Shown here: piece after piece, positions 36,235-46,527 of the stretch
Position numbering within the stretch: position 1 is the stretch's first letter
How the letters are laid out: every line of letters starts with the position of its first letter
DNA from: an uncultured Eubacteriaceae bacterium
Lineage (GTDB): Bacteria; Bacillota; Clostridia; Lachnospirales; CAG-274
Direction of reading: 5' to 3'
NCBI GenBank assembly: GCA_947086655.1
Contig: CAMTZM010000001.1
Coordinates: 163,585-227,584 of the forward strand
Length of the DNA: 64,000 bases
The notes under the pieces: model-generated
What the model saw: the letters and a program-made list of their open reading frames with translations, nothing else
Database searches by the model: none
What the model was told of the DNA's origin: nothing
Made by a program: the position numbers and the translations under genes

Positions 36235-37731
36235 TTACCACCAATAAGGAGATGATTCCATTTTATTTATTATTTCTTCCATAGCTTTTTTTGTGTCTGT
36301 TAATATTATATTTCTTTCTATTGCTTTTTGTGACATTTTATTGTAATATTCACTATCAGACGAGTATTTAATTATTCTTTCTGTCATTTCTTCAATAGTA
36401 TGTACTGTAAAATCAGCGCCAGCGGCTATTGAACAGTCACCAAAATTTAAAGTTACAGCCGGTTTTCCCTTTGAAAAACCTTCGGCAAGTGATGAGCCGC
36501 CGCCGTTTCGTGGAGGATTTATTATTATATCGCAAAGTTCAGCTACGGCAAGCATATCAGATTGATATCCTATAAAGCTTGTGTTTTTCTTTAAAATTTC
36601 ATTTGAATTTACTATTTTATTATAATTGTTAAATAATCCAACAAATACTATATGTACATTTTTATTAAATATAGGTATAAGAGATTCAAGAAAGTCTTTT
36701 TTTACCTCTTGGTCAAGACGTCCGCCTACAATTAAAGCTATAAATTTATTTTCAGGAATGTTTAAGTCCTTACGCTTATATGTATGTGTTTGTTTTTTAT
36801 AATCAAATGTAAATGTCGTTTGTATTATAGTGTCGTTATCAGCTAATTTTGGGTTAGCGGTTATTTTAAATGTAGATAAGCTTTGAGGAACTCCGCTAAA
36901 TACTGTTGCCGTTGAAGCCGTAGGAACATACATAGAACATATATCGCTTGTTATATTTGTTCCGGCTATATTTAGTATAAAATATGGTTTTAGACTTATA
37001 ACCGAATTTATTATGTATTTTATTTCTTCTATATTTGGCATTGGGTTTTTAGGCTGGTGTATTTGAATTTGCGTATCTCTGAATTTTGTAAGTTTTATAT
37101 TTGAATACTCATTTATTACATTGCCAGAGGCAAGATGAAAAAATGGCATTTCTCCTACTGTTGAAAGTATATCTGCTGTATTTATTATAAGTACGGTTTT
37201 ATTAAAGTGTTTTTTTAATGTATAAGCTCTGTCTAACGTCGTTTTTGTAGGTGCATGGGTTTGGGTTAAAAATTGGTTTGTAATTATAAAAACTACATCT
37301 TTGTTTCTTTGTTCACAAGGAATTTTATAATAATTTATATTTAATTCTTTTTTAAATAAATTAAATATTTCTTTGTAAAGAGTGTTTAAACCTTTTATAT
37401 TTAAGTTTGGAGCAAGAAAGGCTAATCTTTTAAGCTGAAATAAATAAAAAAGCTTGTTATAATGTGTAATGCTTGCGTTATTTGTTATTTCATTTAAAAT
37501 ATTTTGCACATAAACAGATTCATTTAAAGCAGCAAATAAAAATGAGTTGAGAAAAACAATTATTTGAGTATATAAACATTTGTCATATTGTTCAAGCGGT
37601 TTTATTTCAGATATGTATTTTTTTATTTTAATACGCTGATTTTCTATATTTTTATAATCAATTTCCTCATATGAAGAAGGTATATTTAAGTTTTTCAAAT
37701 CTTCAAGTATTTCATTAATTGATTTTTTCAT
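36235..37731 (-). CDS. GT-B fold glycosyltransferase
   Basis: About 498 residues; ATG 37731 is set by AAGGAG. The C-terminal half shows a Rossmann donor-binding domain: FIALIVGGRLDQEVKKDFLE, VHIVFVGLF, NTSFIGYQSDMLAVAELCDI and INPPRNGGGSSLAEGFSKGK, as in group 1 (GT4-like) or HMW1C-type enzymes. The N-terminal half is helical and not recognisable. The sugar and acceptor are unknown. It is convergent with the chemoreceptor, and a role in surface or flagellin glycosylation is speculation. Confidence 0.75.
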   Translation of the reverse strand: MKKSINEILEDLKNLNIPSSYEEIDYKNIENQRIKIKKYISEIKPLEQYDKCLYTQIIVFLNSFLFAALNESVYVQNILNEITNNASITHYNKLFYLFQLKRLAFLAPNLNIKGLNTLYKEIFNLFKKELNINYYKIPCEQRNKDVVFIITNQFLTQTHAPTKTTLDRAYTLKKHFNKTVLIINTADILSTVGEMPFFHLASGNVINEYSNIKLTKFRDTQIQIHQPKNPMPNIEEIKYIINSVISLKPYFILNIAGTNITSDICSMYVPTASTATVFSGVPQSLSTFKITANPKLADNDTIIQTTFTFDYKKQTHTYKRKDLNIPENKFIALIVGGRLDQEVKKDFLESLIPIFNKNVHIVFVGLFNNYNKIVNSNEILKKNTSFIGYQSDMLAVAELCDIIINPPRNGGGSSLAEGFSKGKPAVTLNFGDCSIAAGADFTVHTIEEMTERIIKYSSDSEYYNKMSQKAIERNIILTDTKKAMEEIINKMESSPYWW

Positions 37732-37932
37732 TTTATGTTTCTCCTTAATAATTTTAAAATTAAACACAAATTTATAGTAACATATAAAATTATATATTGC
37801 AATATTCATATATGTATAGTAATATAGCCACTTTTACATTTTTTGTTGTCAGATTAAAACTTTTTTAATGTTGATAAATTAGCTGCAGTTGTATTAATAT
37901 AATAATATATTTGAGATTTGGAGGAAATAGTT

Positions 37933-38448
37933 ATGATTTTACTAATAACAGGCGCTTCACATACTGGAAAAACTGCATTAGCTCAAAGGCTTCTTAAAAA
38001 ATATGGATACCCATACTTTTCTATTGACCATCTAAAAATGGGCTTAATTCGGAGCAAGAATACAGCACTTACCCCAATGAGCGATGATAAAGAATTAACA
38101 AATTATTTATGGCCAATTGTAAGAGAAATTATAAAAACAGTAATTGAGAACAAACAGAATCTTATTATTGAAGGCTGTTACATTCCTTTTGATTTTGAAA
38201 AAGATTTTGAGGAAGATTATATTAGGCATATCAAATACCGTTGTTTGGTAATGAGTGAATCGTATATACAACATCATTATAATGATATAAAGGCATATGC
38301 TGATACAATAGAAACAAGGCTTAATGATTCAGACTGTACATTAGAATCTTTAATACATGATAATATGGAAACTTTAAAAATGTGCCGGCAATATGGCGTG
38401 GATTATTTACTTATTGATAAAAATTATTATGTTGATATAGATATTTAG
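37933..38448 (+). CDS. P-loop kinase/ATPase-like protein
   Basis: About 171 residues. The Walker A motif GASHTGKT lies at residues 7-14, followed by ALAQRLLKKYGYPYFSIDHL. A Walker B-like LIIEGCYIPFDF and a later KYRCLVMSESYIQHHY region resemble small nucleotide, sugar or antibiotic kinases. The substrate is unknown. ATG 37933 is chosen by TTTGGAGGA. It stands alone between divergent and unlinked genes, so it could be acquired. Confidence 0.75.
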   Translation: MILLITGASHTGKTALAQRLLKKYGYPYFSIDHLKMGLIRSKNTALTPMSDDKELTNYLWPIVREIIKTVIENKQNLIIEGCYIPFDFEKDFEEDYIRHIKYRCLVMSESYIQHHYNDIKAYADTIETRLNDSDCTLESLIHDNMETLKMCRQYGVDYLLIDKNYYVDIDI

Positions 38449-38529
38449 TTATTTATTTGTATGTTGTTATGAAGAATTTTAAAATATATATTGACAATAA
38501 GAAAGGTAAGAGTGATAAAATTATATTGG

Positions 38530-38558
38530 TTGACAAATAGTTTTTATAATAGTAATAT
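38530..38558 (+). promoter_or_regulatory. Sigma-A promoter of hydF
   Basis: TTGACA (38530-38535), a 17-bp spacer and TAATAT (38553-38558), about 68 bp before the ATG. Confidence 0.82.
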
Positions 38559-38579
38559 TAATTTTGAGTATAATTAAGT

Positions 38580-38602
38580 CCTCGCATAAAGTGCGGGGAT
38601 TT
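38580..38602 (+). promoter_or_regulatory. Leader hairpin of hydF
   Basis: CCTCGCA (38580-38586) pairs with TGCGGGG (38592-38598), with a G-U, followed by ATTTTG. It lies between promoter and SD in the hydF leader and could be a weak attenuator or a stabilising 5' stem. Confidence 0.55.
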
Positions 38603-38625
38603 TGTATATAAGGAGGAATTTACAA

Positions 38626-39816
38626 ATGAATACGACGGCTCAGGCAAATAGAAAGCATATTGTTATATATGGGGAAACAAATTCAGGAAAATCAACACTT
38701 TTTAATTCTATACTCGGAACGGAAACTTCTATTGTATCAGATGTTTCAGGCACGACCACAGACCCGGTAATTAAGTCAATGGAACTTATTGGATATGGAC
38801 CGGTTGTAATTATAGATACTGCTGGAATAAATGATTATTCGGTTTTAGGTAAAACAAGAATGGAAAAAACAAAATCTGTTTTAGATAGAACTGATTTTGC
38901 TATATATACTATTAATTTAAGTGATTATGATTGTAATGAGTTTTTAAAATTTAAAGCAGAGTTTGAAAAAAGAAAAATACCTTATATGATTGTATTAACT
39001 AAAATTGATTTAGCAGATAAAGAGGCTGTTTGTGAGTTTAAGGCAAAATATAAAGGATGTGTTGAGTTTAACGCTAATATTAATAAATCAGCAAATGATT
39101 TAAAAAAGGATTTGATAAAAAGACTTTCTGAAATAAGTGATTATGAAACACCTCTTATAGGAGGACTTGTACCAAGAGGAAGCATTGTTATATTAGTTAT
39201 TCCTGTTGATAGTGAAGCGCCTAAAGGAAGGCTTATACTTCCTCAGGTACAGCTTATAAGGGATTGTCTTGATAATGGAATAAGGTGTATTGTAACAGAT
39301 GAAATTTATTTAAAGGAAACGATAGAAGAATGTAAAAACGTGGCACTTGTTATTACAGATTCACAGGCATTTAAAGTAGTTTCAGAAATTGTTCCTAAAA
39401 ATATAAAACTTACAAGTTTTTCTATGCTTATGGCAAGGCAGAAAGGTGATATATATAAGTTGATTGAAGGCTCTAAAGCTTTAAAAAATTTAGATGATGG
39501 GGCTAATATATTAATAGCTGAAGGCTGTACGCATAATAAAAATCATGAGGATATAGGTACTGTTAAAATTCCTAAGGGATTAATGAAAAAAGAAGGGAAG
39601 AATTTTAATTTTGATTTTGTAAATGGACATGATTTTCCATCTGATTTAAATAAATATGATATGATTATACATTGCGGCGGTTGTATGGTTACAGAAAGAG
39701 AATATAAAAATCGTATAAATAAATCAATTAATAATAATGTTCCTATTACAAATTATGGTGTTGCTCTTGCTTATATTAGCGGAATTTTAGACAGATGTAT
39801 AGAGATTTTTTCATAA
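38626..39816 (+). CDS. hydF: [FeFe]-hydrogenase maturation GTPase HydF
   Basis: A 396-residue HydF. The GTPase domain has GETNSGKSTLFNS, VSGTTTDPV, DTAGIND and TKIDL. A dimerisation region follows. The C-terminal [4Fe-4S] domain has GCTHNKNHED and HCGGCMV, then NVPITNYGVALAYISG. It assembles the H-cluster sub-site before delivery to HydA. ATG 38626 is set by AAGGAGG. HydE and HydG are not in this window. It indicates fermentative hydrogen metabolism. Confidence 0.96.
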   Translation: MNTTAQANRKHIVIYGETNSGKSTLFNSILGTETSIVSDVSGTTTDPVIKSMELIGYGPVVIIDTAGINDYSVLGKTRMEKTKSVLDRTDFAIYTINLSDYDCNEFLKFKAEFEKRKIPYMIVLTKIDLADKEAVCEFKAKYKGCVEFNANINKSANDLKKDLIKRLSEISDYETPLIGGLVPRGSIVILVIPVDSEAPKGRLILPQVQLIRDCLDNGIRCIVTDEIYLKETIEECKNVALVITDSQAFKVVSEIVPKNIKLTSFSMLMARQKGDIYKLIEGSKALKNLDDGANILIAEGCTHNKNHEDIGTVKIPKGLMKKEGKNFNFDFVNGHDFPSDLNKYDMIIHCGGCMVTEREYKNRINKSINNNVPITNYGVALAYISGILDRCIEIFS

Positions 39817-39900
39817 TTAAATGTTTTTTGTTATTTATGGTTTTATTTGAGATATTTATAGTGAAAATTAACAAAAATAACGTCTTAAAGTTTATGTAAC

Positions 39901-39929
39901 TTGACATTACGCTGTAAAAGTAATAAAAT
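39901..39929 (+). promoter_or_regulatory. Sigma-A promoter of rny
   Basis: TTGACA (39901-39906), a 17-bp spacer and TAAAAT (39924-39929). The leader to the start at 40146 is about 210 nt and AT-rich. The intergenic stretch 39817-40145 shows nothing else. Confidence 0.78.
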
Positions 39930-40145
39930 ATTATAGTATTATGCTTTATTATTAGTATTATGGCTGTTTTTGTATGTATAGCTAAAGTAATGTTTTTTCA
40001 AGAGAATTAAAGTTAAATAATTTATTTTGTACTTAATTTTATTTTTTTTATGAAAAAAACATATCAGTTTCCTGTCAAATATAAGTGACAGATATTTGAG
40101 ACTTGTAAGCATGGACTTTGAAAATTGAATAAGGAGGTGTTCAAT

Positions 40146-41699
40146 CTGGATTCGATAGTTGTTATAATTATAAGCGCCGTTTCGTTAATCGCTGTTGCCG
40201 TAATTGGTATGATTGTCGGCTATTTTATGAGAAAGAGGTTTGCGGAGGCTCAAATAGGCTCAGCAGAAAAAGAGGCTGAAAATATTATACTTGAAGCTAA
40301 GAAAAATGCTGAGGCAAAGAAGAAAGAAATATTATTAGAAGCTAAAGAGGAAAGCATTAGAACAAAAAATGAAATTGAAAAGGAAAACAAGGAAAGAAAA
40401 AGTGAGCTTCAAAGATATGAAAAGAGACTTCTTCAAAAAGAAGAAACACTTGAGAAAAGAAGCGACGCCATAGAAAAACGTGAAGAACAGTATCATTCAA
40501 AGGTTGAAAAGGTAAAGATTAAGCAGGAAGAAATTAATGCTTTATATATAAAGCAAACAGAGGAACTTGAGCGTATTTCCGGCTTTACGTCTGAACAGGC
40601 AAAACAGTATCTGATTTCTACTGTTGAATCAGAAGTAAAGCATGATACGGCGGTAATGATTAAGGAATTAGAAACAAGGGCAAAACAAGAAGCGGATAGA
40701 AAAGCAAGAGAAATTATTGCTTGTGCTATTCAAAGGTGTGCAGTCGACCATGTTACAGAAACTACTGTTTCTGTTGTCCCATTGCCTAACGATGAAATGA
40801 AGGGACGTATTATAGGACGAGAAGGAAGGAACATAAGAACTCTTGAATCGCTTACAGGAGTTGAATTAATTATTGACGATACACCTGAGTCTATTATTTT
40901 ATCCTGTTTTGACCCTATGAAACGTGAAATTGCGATAATTGCGCTTGAAAAACTTATTATTGACGGAAGAATTCATCCGGCAAGAATTGAGGAAATGGTT
41001 GAAAAAGCTAAAAAGGAAGTAGAAGTTGCAATAAAAGAAGAAGGCGAGGCAGCGTCGTTTGAAACAGGCGTGCATGGACTTCATCCTGAATTAATCCGTT
41101 TATTGGGTAAAATGAAATTTAGAACAAGTTATGGACAAAATATATTAAGACATTCGATAGAAGTTTCACATTTGTGTGGTATAATGGCAGCAGAACTTGG
41201 AATTGATGTTACACTTGCTAAACGTGCTGGTTTACTGCATGATATAGGAAAATCGGTTGACCATGATGTAGAAGGGTCACATGTTAGTTTAGGTGCGGCA
41301 CTTTGTAAAAAGTACCATGAAAATGATATTATTATAAACGCTGTTGAGGCACATCATGGAGATGTAGAACCAACAAGTGTTATTGCGGTTTTGGTACAAG
41401 CCGCTGATGCTATTTCGGCAGCAAGACCTGGTGCAAGGCGTGAAACAATTGAATCTTATATTAAGCGTTTGCAAACTTTAGAGAGTATTGCAGATACATT
41501 TAAAGGAGTCGAAAAATCATTTGCAATTCAAGCAGGAAGGGAATTGCGAATTATAATAATACCTGAAGAGGTTGACCAAGACGAAATGCCTTTAATGGCA
41601 AGAGAAATTGCTAAAAGGATTGAGACAGAACTTGAATATCCTGGACAAATAAAGGTTAATCTTATCAGAGAAACAAGAGTTATTGAATATGCTAAATAA
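40146..41699 (+). CDS. rny: Ribonuclease Y, probable CTG start
   Basis: About 517 residues from CTG 40146. An N-terminal membrane helix ([20 protein letters not shown]) is followed by a long coiled coil (about 30-195), a KH domain with [19 protein letters not shown], and an HD domain with [11 protein letters not shown] and [12 protein letters not shown]. It is the major endoribonuclease starting mRNA decay in Firmicutes. AAGGAGGTG at 40131-40139 places translation at CTG 40146. The only upstream candidate in frame, TTG 40125, has no SD, and the first in-frame ATG would cut the membrane helix. Confidence 0.9.
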   Translation: MDSIVVIIISAVSLIAVAVIGMIVGYFMRKRFAEAQIGSAEKEAENIILEAKKNAEAKKKEILLEAKEESIRTKNEIEKENKERKSELQRYEKRLLQKEETLEKRSDAIEKREEQYHSKVEKVKIKQEEINALYIKQTEELERISGFTSEQAKQYLISTVESEVKHDTAVMIKELETRAKQEADRKAREIIACAIQRCAVDHVTETTVSVVPLPNDEMKGRIIGREGRNIRTLESLTGVELIIDDTPESIILSCFDPMKREIAIIALEKLIIDGRIHPARIEEMVEKAKKEVEVAIKEEGEAASFETGVHGLHPELIRLLGKMKFRTSYGQNILRHSIEVSHLCGIMAAELGIDVTLAKRAGLLHDIGKSVDHDVEGSHVSLGAALCKKYHENDIIINAVEAHHGDVEPTSVIAVLVQAADAISAARPGARRETIESYIKRLQTLESIADTFKGVEKSFAIQAGRELRIIIIPEEVDQDEMPLMAREIAKRIETELEYPGQIKVNLIRETRVIEYAK

Positions 41700-41778
41700 T
41701 ATTAAACATTTTTTAATATAAGTTAAAAATTATATATTATATAGTTTTTTATTTACTGATTAAATATTCATAAAACTT

Positions 41779-41822
41779 AAAAAAAAGTGGATTGTATTAA
41801 AATATACAATCCACTTTTTTTT
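41779..41822. terminator. Bidirectional terminator between rny and uxaC
   Basis: AAAAGTGGATTGTA (41783-41796) and its complement (41805-41818) form a 14-bp perfect stem with T-runs on both strands, closing rny and the uxa operon. Confidence 0.95.
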
Positions 41823-41827
41823 ATTGT

Positions 41828-43228
41828 TTAAACTCCAAAATAGTTAATAGCATTATTATAGCATATGTCGGATACAAGTTTTCCGGCAAATTCAATATCT
41901 GATGCGTATTCACCATCTTCAATCCACTGTCCTATAATATTACAAAGTATTCTTCTAAAATATTCATGACGAGGATATGAAAGAAAACTTCTTGAATCTG
42001 TAAGCATGCCTATAAATTTTCCTAAAACTCCTAAGTTGCCCAATGCTTTAATTTGAGCTTCCATTCCGTCTTTATTGTCATTAAACCACCAAGCTGTTCC
42101 AAACTGTATTTTTGACGCAGCATCGCTTGATTGGAAACAGCCTAATATTGTTCCTAAAACTTGATTGTCGGCAGGATTTCCGGCAAATAATATAGTTTTT
42201 GGAAGATTTCCGTTATATTCAAGTAAATCAAGTAAATTTGTAAGACCTTCAGCACTTGACCAATCACCTATACAGTCAAAGCCTGTATCTGGTCCCATTT
42301 TTTCAAACATTTTTGTATTGTTGTCACGTTTAATATTCATATGAAGTTCCATTGCCCAGCCACGTTTTGTGTACTGTTCGCCTAAGAACTGCATAAGAGC
42401 AGTTTTATATTTATCAATTTCATCTTTAGAAGGTTTTTCACCATTTAACGCTTTTGTAAATATTTTTTCAATTTCATCATTTGATGCTATATTACATGGA
42501 ACATAAGTAAACGCATGGTCAGACGCACAGCAGCCCATTTCAGCAAATAAATCCATTCTCTTTAACAATACGTTTTTAAGTTCCTCAAATGTTGAAATTT
42601 TAGTGTTTTCACTGTTTCCTAATACAGTAATATACTCAGCAAATGTTTTTGTATCAATATTAAGAGCTTTATCAGGACGAAACGCCGGTAAAACTTTTAA
42701 CTCAATTGAAGAATCAGCTTTAATAAGTTTGTGGTACTCAAGTGAGTCAGCCGGGTCGTCAGTAGTGTTTACTATTTTTACATTTGATTTTTTAATAAGT
42801 TCTCTTACCTTAAAATCATCTTGTTTAAGAAGTTCATTTATTTTATCAAATATTTCTTTTGCGTTATCTTCTGTTAAAGGTTCGTATATACCAAAAAATC
42901 TTTGAAGTTCAAGGTGTGTCCAATGGTATAATGGATTGCCAACAGCATATTGTATTGTTCTTGCCCACATTTTAAATTTTTCAAAATCTGTTGTATCTTT
43001 TCCAGTTATATACTTTTCGTCAACTCCCAATGAACGCATAGCTCTCCATTTATAATGGTCACCTCCAAGCCATGCTTGAGTAATACTTTCAAAGTTTTTG
43101 TTTTCGTAAATTTCTCGTGGACTTAAATGACAATGAAAGTCAAAAATAGGTTCATTTTTAGCATAGTCGTTGAATAATTTTTTAGCAGTTTCATTTTTTA
43201 ATAAAAAGTTTTCATCAATAAAGCTCAT
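41828..43228 (-). CDS. uxaC: Uronate isomerase (glucuronate/galacturonate isomerase)
   Basis: A 466-residue UxaC. The metal motif IFDFHCHLSPREIYEN is at residues 28-43, and WRAMRSLGVDEKYITG, NTTDDPADSLEYH, ELHMNIKRDNN and GTAWWFNDNKDGME are family motifs. It turns D-galacturonate to tagaturonate (or glucuronate to fructuronate). It is last in the minus-strand order uxaB-uxaA-uxaC and is separated from uxaA by a structured repeat. Confidence 0.97.
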   Translation of the reverse strand: MSFIDENFLLKNETAKKLFNDYAKNEPIFDFHCHLSPREIYENKNFESITQAWLGGDHYKWRAMRSLGVDEKYITGKDTTDFEKFKMWARTIQYAVGNPLYHWTHLELQRFFGIYEPLTEDNAKEIFDKINELLKQDDFKVRELIKKSNVKIVNTTDDPADSLEYHKLIKADSSIELKVLPAFRPDKALNIDTKTFAEYITVLGNSENTKISTFEELKNVLLKRMDLFAEMGCCASDHAFTYVPCNIASNDEIEKIFTKALNGEKPSKDEIDKYKTALMQFLGEQYTKRGWAMELHMNIKRDNNTKMFEKMGPDTGFDCIGDWSSAEGLTNLLDLLEYNGNLPKTILFAGNPADNQVLGTILGCFQSSDAASKIQFGTAWWFNDNKDGMEAQIKALGNLGVLGKFIGMLTDSRSFLSYPRHEYFRRILCNIIGQWIEDGEYASDIEFAGKLVSDICYNNAINYFGV

Positions 43229-43276
43229 GTTTTTTTCCTCCCTAAAAATATTGGTATATACACTAATTTTATTAAA

Positions 43277-43391
43277 ACTTTAATTTAACCGACGGAGGAA
43301 GTCCACCGCTATTTTAAGGGGGTACTTACTCTTATATTCAGTGGGATTTTAAACTCTCACTTAATATAAACGAAAATGTTTAGTCCGTCGG
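43277..43391 (+). repeat. Structured dispersed repeat, copy 2 (plus orientation)
   Basis: Lies between uxaA and uxaC. CCGACGG (43289-43295) and CCGTCGG (43385-43391) form a perfect 7-bp closing stem around an inner TTATATT/AATATAA stem with CAGTG and CTCACT flanks. Against copy 1 read on the minus strand it shares ACTTTAATTTAACCG, TCCACCG, TACTTACT and TTATATTCAG in the same order. The A/T-rich outer hairpin of copies 1 and 3 is missing or eroded here. Confidence 0.8.
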
Positions 43392-43408
43392 CAACTAAAT
43401 GTTTTTTA

Positions 43409-44887
43409 TTACAAAGTAACTCCATCTTTAAAAATAGATATTTCTCTATAATCGTGAATTTCATTTTTAGTTCTTATTTCTTTTGAGGCAACCTTTAATA
43501 TAAAATCAAAAAATTCTTCAGATAACTCATCAATTGTTTTTCCTTCAAGAAGGGCACCGGCGTTAAAGTCAATCCATTCTCTTTTTTTGTTATATAAGTC
43601 TGTATTTGTTGATACTTTTACAGTAGGTACAGGAGCGCCAACAGGTGTTCCACGACCTGTTGTAAATAATATTATATGACAGCCAGATGCCATTAATCCA
43701 GTTATGGCTACTATATCGTTTCCGGGACCTTTAAGAAGGTTAAGACCGGGTGTTTCAGCTTTTTCAGCATAATCAAGAACTGCTGTTACATTGCTTGTTC
43801 CGCCTTTTTGTGTGCAGCCTAAAGATTTGTCTTCAAGTGTTGATATACCGCCTTTTTTATTTCCCGGAGACGGATTTTCGTATACTTCTTGATTGTATCT
43901 CATAAAATATTCTTTAAAATCATTTATAAGATGTACTGTTTTATCAAATAATTCCGGAGATTTACAGCGATTCATAAGTATTGTCTCTGCTCCAAACATT
44001 TCAGGCACTTCCGATAATACAGTAGTGCCTCCATGTGCAACAAGTATATCTGATATTCTTCCTACAAGAGGATTTGCTGTTATTCCGGAAAATCCATCCG
44101 AACCTCCGCATTTTAAACCTATTACAAGTTTGTCTGCATTTATAGGCTCTTGTTTAAAGCCTTCGGTATATTTTACTAATTCCTCAATTAAGTTTACTCC
44201 TTCTGAAATTTCGTCCTCAAAATCTTGAGAAATTAAAAATTTAACTCTATTTTCATCATAATCGCCTAATACTTTTTTAAATTCGTTTACATTGTTGTTT
44301 TCACAACCAAGACTTAATACCAATACTCCAGCGGCATTTGGATGACGAACCATTGCAGCAAGAAGCTTTTGTGTACTTTCATGGTCTTTTCCAAGCTGAG
44401 AACAGCCAAAAGGATGAACAAATGTGAATATACCGTCTGTTCTTCCGGCAAATTTTTCGTTAGCAAGTTTAGCTATTCTTTCTGAAACTTTATTTACACA
44501 GCCTACTGTATTTACAATCCATATTTCATTTCTTATTCCTACTGAACCGTCTTTTCTTTTATATCCCATAAATGTTTTGTTATCACGAGAAGGCATTTCA
44601 TTTAAAGCCGGTTTGTATTCATATTCTAAAAGACCTTTAAGATTTGTTTTTAAATTATGAGTGTGAATCCATTCACCTTGTTTTATATCTTTTTCAGCAT
44701 GTCCTATTGGATATCCGTATTTAATTATGTTTTCTCCGCTTTTAATATCACAAAGAGCAATTTTATGCCCTTTATCAATATTTTCAGCGGCTGTAATTCC
44801 CATTACGTTTTCGCCGGCTTCTATGTTTCTTAAAGCAACAGCTACATTGTCATTTACATTTATTTTAATCGCATTGTTAGTACTCAT
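43409..44887 (-). CDS. uxaA: Altronate dehydratase (full length, fused domains)
   Basis: A 492-residue UxaA family dehydratase. The N-terminal SAF-type domain (1-90) is joined to the large catalytic domain. It shows YPIGHAEKDIKQGEWIHTHN, FVHPFGCSQLGKDHE, LSLGCENNNVNEF, IGLKCGGSDGFSGITANP and the late ASGCHIILFTTGRGTPVG motif with Fe-binding cysteines. It dehydrates altronate to 2-keto-3-deoxygluconate. It sits 24 bp after uxaB in the same transcript. Confidence 0.97.
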   Translation of the reverse strand: MSTNNAIKINVNDNVAVALRNIEAGENVMGITAAENIDKGHKIALCDIKSGENIIKYGYPIGHAEKDIKQGEWIHTHNLKTNLKGLLEYEYKPALNEMPSRDNKTFMGYKRKDGSVGIRNEIWIVNTVGCVNKVSERIAKLANEKFAGRTDGIFTFVHPFGCSQLGKDHESTQKLLAAMVRHPNAAGVLVLSLGCENNNVNEFKKVLGDYDENRVKFLISQDFEDEISEGVNLIEELVKYTEGFKQEPINADKLVIGLKCGGSDGFSGITANPLVGRISDILVAHGGTTVLSEVPEMFGAETILMNRCKSPELFDKTVHLINDFKEYFMRYNQEVYENPSPGNKKGGISTLEDKSLGCTQKGGTSNVTAVLDYAEKAETPGLNLLKGPGNDIVAITGLMASGCHIILFTTGRGTPVGAPVPTVKVSTNTDLYNKKREWIDFNAGALLEGKTIDELSEEFFDFILKVASKEIRTKNEIHDYREISIFKDGVTL

Positions 44888-44911
44888 ATTTGACCCCCAA
44901 TATTATTTTGC

Positions 44912-46441
44912 TTACGCCATAAGTTTATCTATTTCAGACTGCATTGAATTGTTTAAAATATTATATAAATGTTCGGACACTTTTTCAGCAAATCCTGGAA
45001 GTTTGTTTAAATCCTGTCCCCACATTTTTTCATTTGAACATACTTTCTCAACAAGCTTTTTAACAGACTCTTTATCAGATATATTACATTCTGTCCATAA
45101 ATCTTTAAATAATTCAAGTACATATTCGTCATCTTTTATATCATATTTTTCTCCGTCTCTGTTTCCTATTAAAGCTTTGTTATCTATTTCAGTGCCACGG
45201 TAGAATCCTAAAAGAGCAGCAAATGAGAATGTAAGTATTTTAGGAAGTTCCTTTTTATCTTCTATATATTCAGTTATTGAAGGAAGTACCCTTGCTCTGA
45301 ATTTTGAAGTTGAGTTTAACGCTATGCTTAAAAGAAAATGCTCTATATCCGGATTTTGGAATCTGTCAAATACAGCGTCAGCAAAGAATTTAAGGTCGTT
45401 ATAATCAAGGTCTTTTAAAGTAGGTATAATCTCATCGTTTAATGCTTTCTCAAGATAAGAATAGAATTTTTTATCTGCCATTAATTCTCCTACTGTATTT
45501 TTACCGCATAAATAAGCAGCAAGAACAGAACAAGTATGCGCTCCGTTTAATATACGTACTTTACGCTTTTTATATGGTTTAGCGTCAGGCGTAAATAATA
45601 CGTTTAAACCTATTTTATCAAAAGGAAGTTCGTTTGCAAGTTCCGTAGGACCTTCAATTACCCAAAAATGGAATATTTCACATGTATTTATAAGATTGTC
45701 TTTATATCCAAATTCCTCACATAATTTATCAGCTTCCGAACGTGGATAACCTGTAACAATTCTATCAACAAGAGTACTTGTAAAGATATTGCATTCATTT
45801 ACCCAATTAATGAAATCGTCTCCAAGATTCCAGTCAGAGGCATGCTGCAATACAAATTTTTTAAGTGTTTTTCCATTATCATCAATTAATTCACATGGAA
45901 TAAAAACAAGTCCTTTTGTTTTGTCTCCGTCAAATGCTTTATATCTTTCATATAAGAAATTTGTAATTTTAGCCGGAAAAGAATTTTGAGGCTTGCCTGT
46001 AACCATATCTTCCTTTACATAAACTATTCCAGATTCAGTTGTGTTTGACACAATAAATCTTAAATCAGGATTTTTTGCACGACTGTTGTAGTCCTCAAAA
46101 TTTTCATATGGATTTAAGCATTTTGTTACTGATGTTATAAGTCTTTTATTAAGAACTTTTTTTCCTTGTTCAAGACCTCTTGCAAGAAGAGTGTACAAGC
46201 CGTCTTGTTCATTTATAAATCCTGTAATAGGACCAAATTCGATAGGTTGTACAAGTGTAATGCTTCCGCCAAATTTTCCGGCTGCGTTAAGTTCGTCAAA
46301 CATATAATCAACAAACGCTCTTAAAAAATTTCCTTCTCCGAATTGAAGAACTTTTTCGGGCAATTTTTCTTTTGTACCTATTTTTAAGTCGTCATTAAAC
46401 TTAAATCCATTTTCAAAAAGCTTTCTGCTTAAATTTTCCAT
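44912..46441 (-). CDS. uxaB: Tagaturonate reductase
   Basis: A 509-residue mannitol-dehydrogenase-family enzyme. The N-terminal Rossmann part has VLQFGEGNFLRAFVDYMFDE and FIVSNTTESGIVY. VDRIVTGYPRSEAD and KKRKVRILNGAHTCSVLAAYL (given here in part) mark UxaB rather than UxuB. It reduces tagaturonate to altronate with NADH. It is first in the uxa operon; GGAGGGG SD. The promoter on the minus strand upstream of 46442 is weak by consensus (TTGCAA, 17 bp, TAACAT). Confidence 0.94.
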   Translation of the reverse strand: MENLSRKLFENGFKFNDDLKIGTKEKLPEKVLQFGEGNFLRAFVDYMFDELNAAGKFGGSITLVQPIEFGPITGFINEQDGLYTLLARGLEQGKKVLNKRLITSVTKCLNPYENFEDYNSRAKNPDLRFIVSNTTESGIVYVKEDMVTGKPQNSFPAKITNFLYERYKAFDGDKTKGLVFIPCELIDDNGKTLKKFVLQHASDWNLGDDFINWVNECNIFTSTLVDRIVTGYPRSEADKLCEEFGYKDNLINTCEIFHFWVIEGPTELANELPFDKIGLNVLFTPDAKPYKKRKVRILNGAHTCSVLAAYLCGKNTVGELMADKKFYSYLEKALNDEIIPTLKDLDYNDLKFFADAVFDRFQNPDIEHFLLSIALNSTSKFRARVLPSITEYIEDKKELPKILTFSFAALLGFYRGTEIDNKALIGNRDGEKYDIKDDEYVLELFKDLWTECNISDKESVKKLVEKVCSNEKMWGQDLNKLPGFAEKVSEHLYNILNNSMQSEIDKLMA

Positions 46442-46527
46442 TTTAACCCCTCCTGATAACTAATAAATATTTTGTATACTTCTTCTATATATGTTACAAC
46501 AATGAATTGAAAATTGCAATAGAATTA

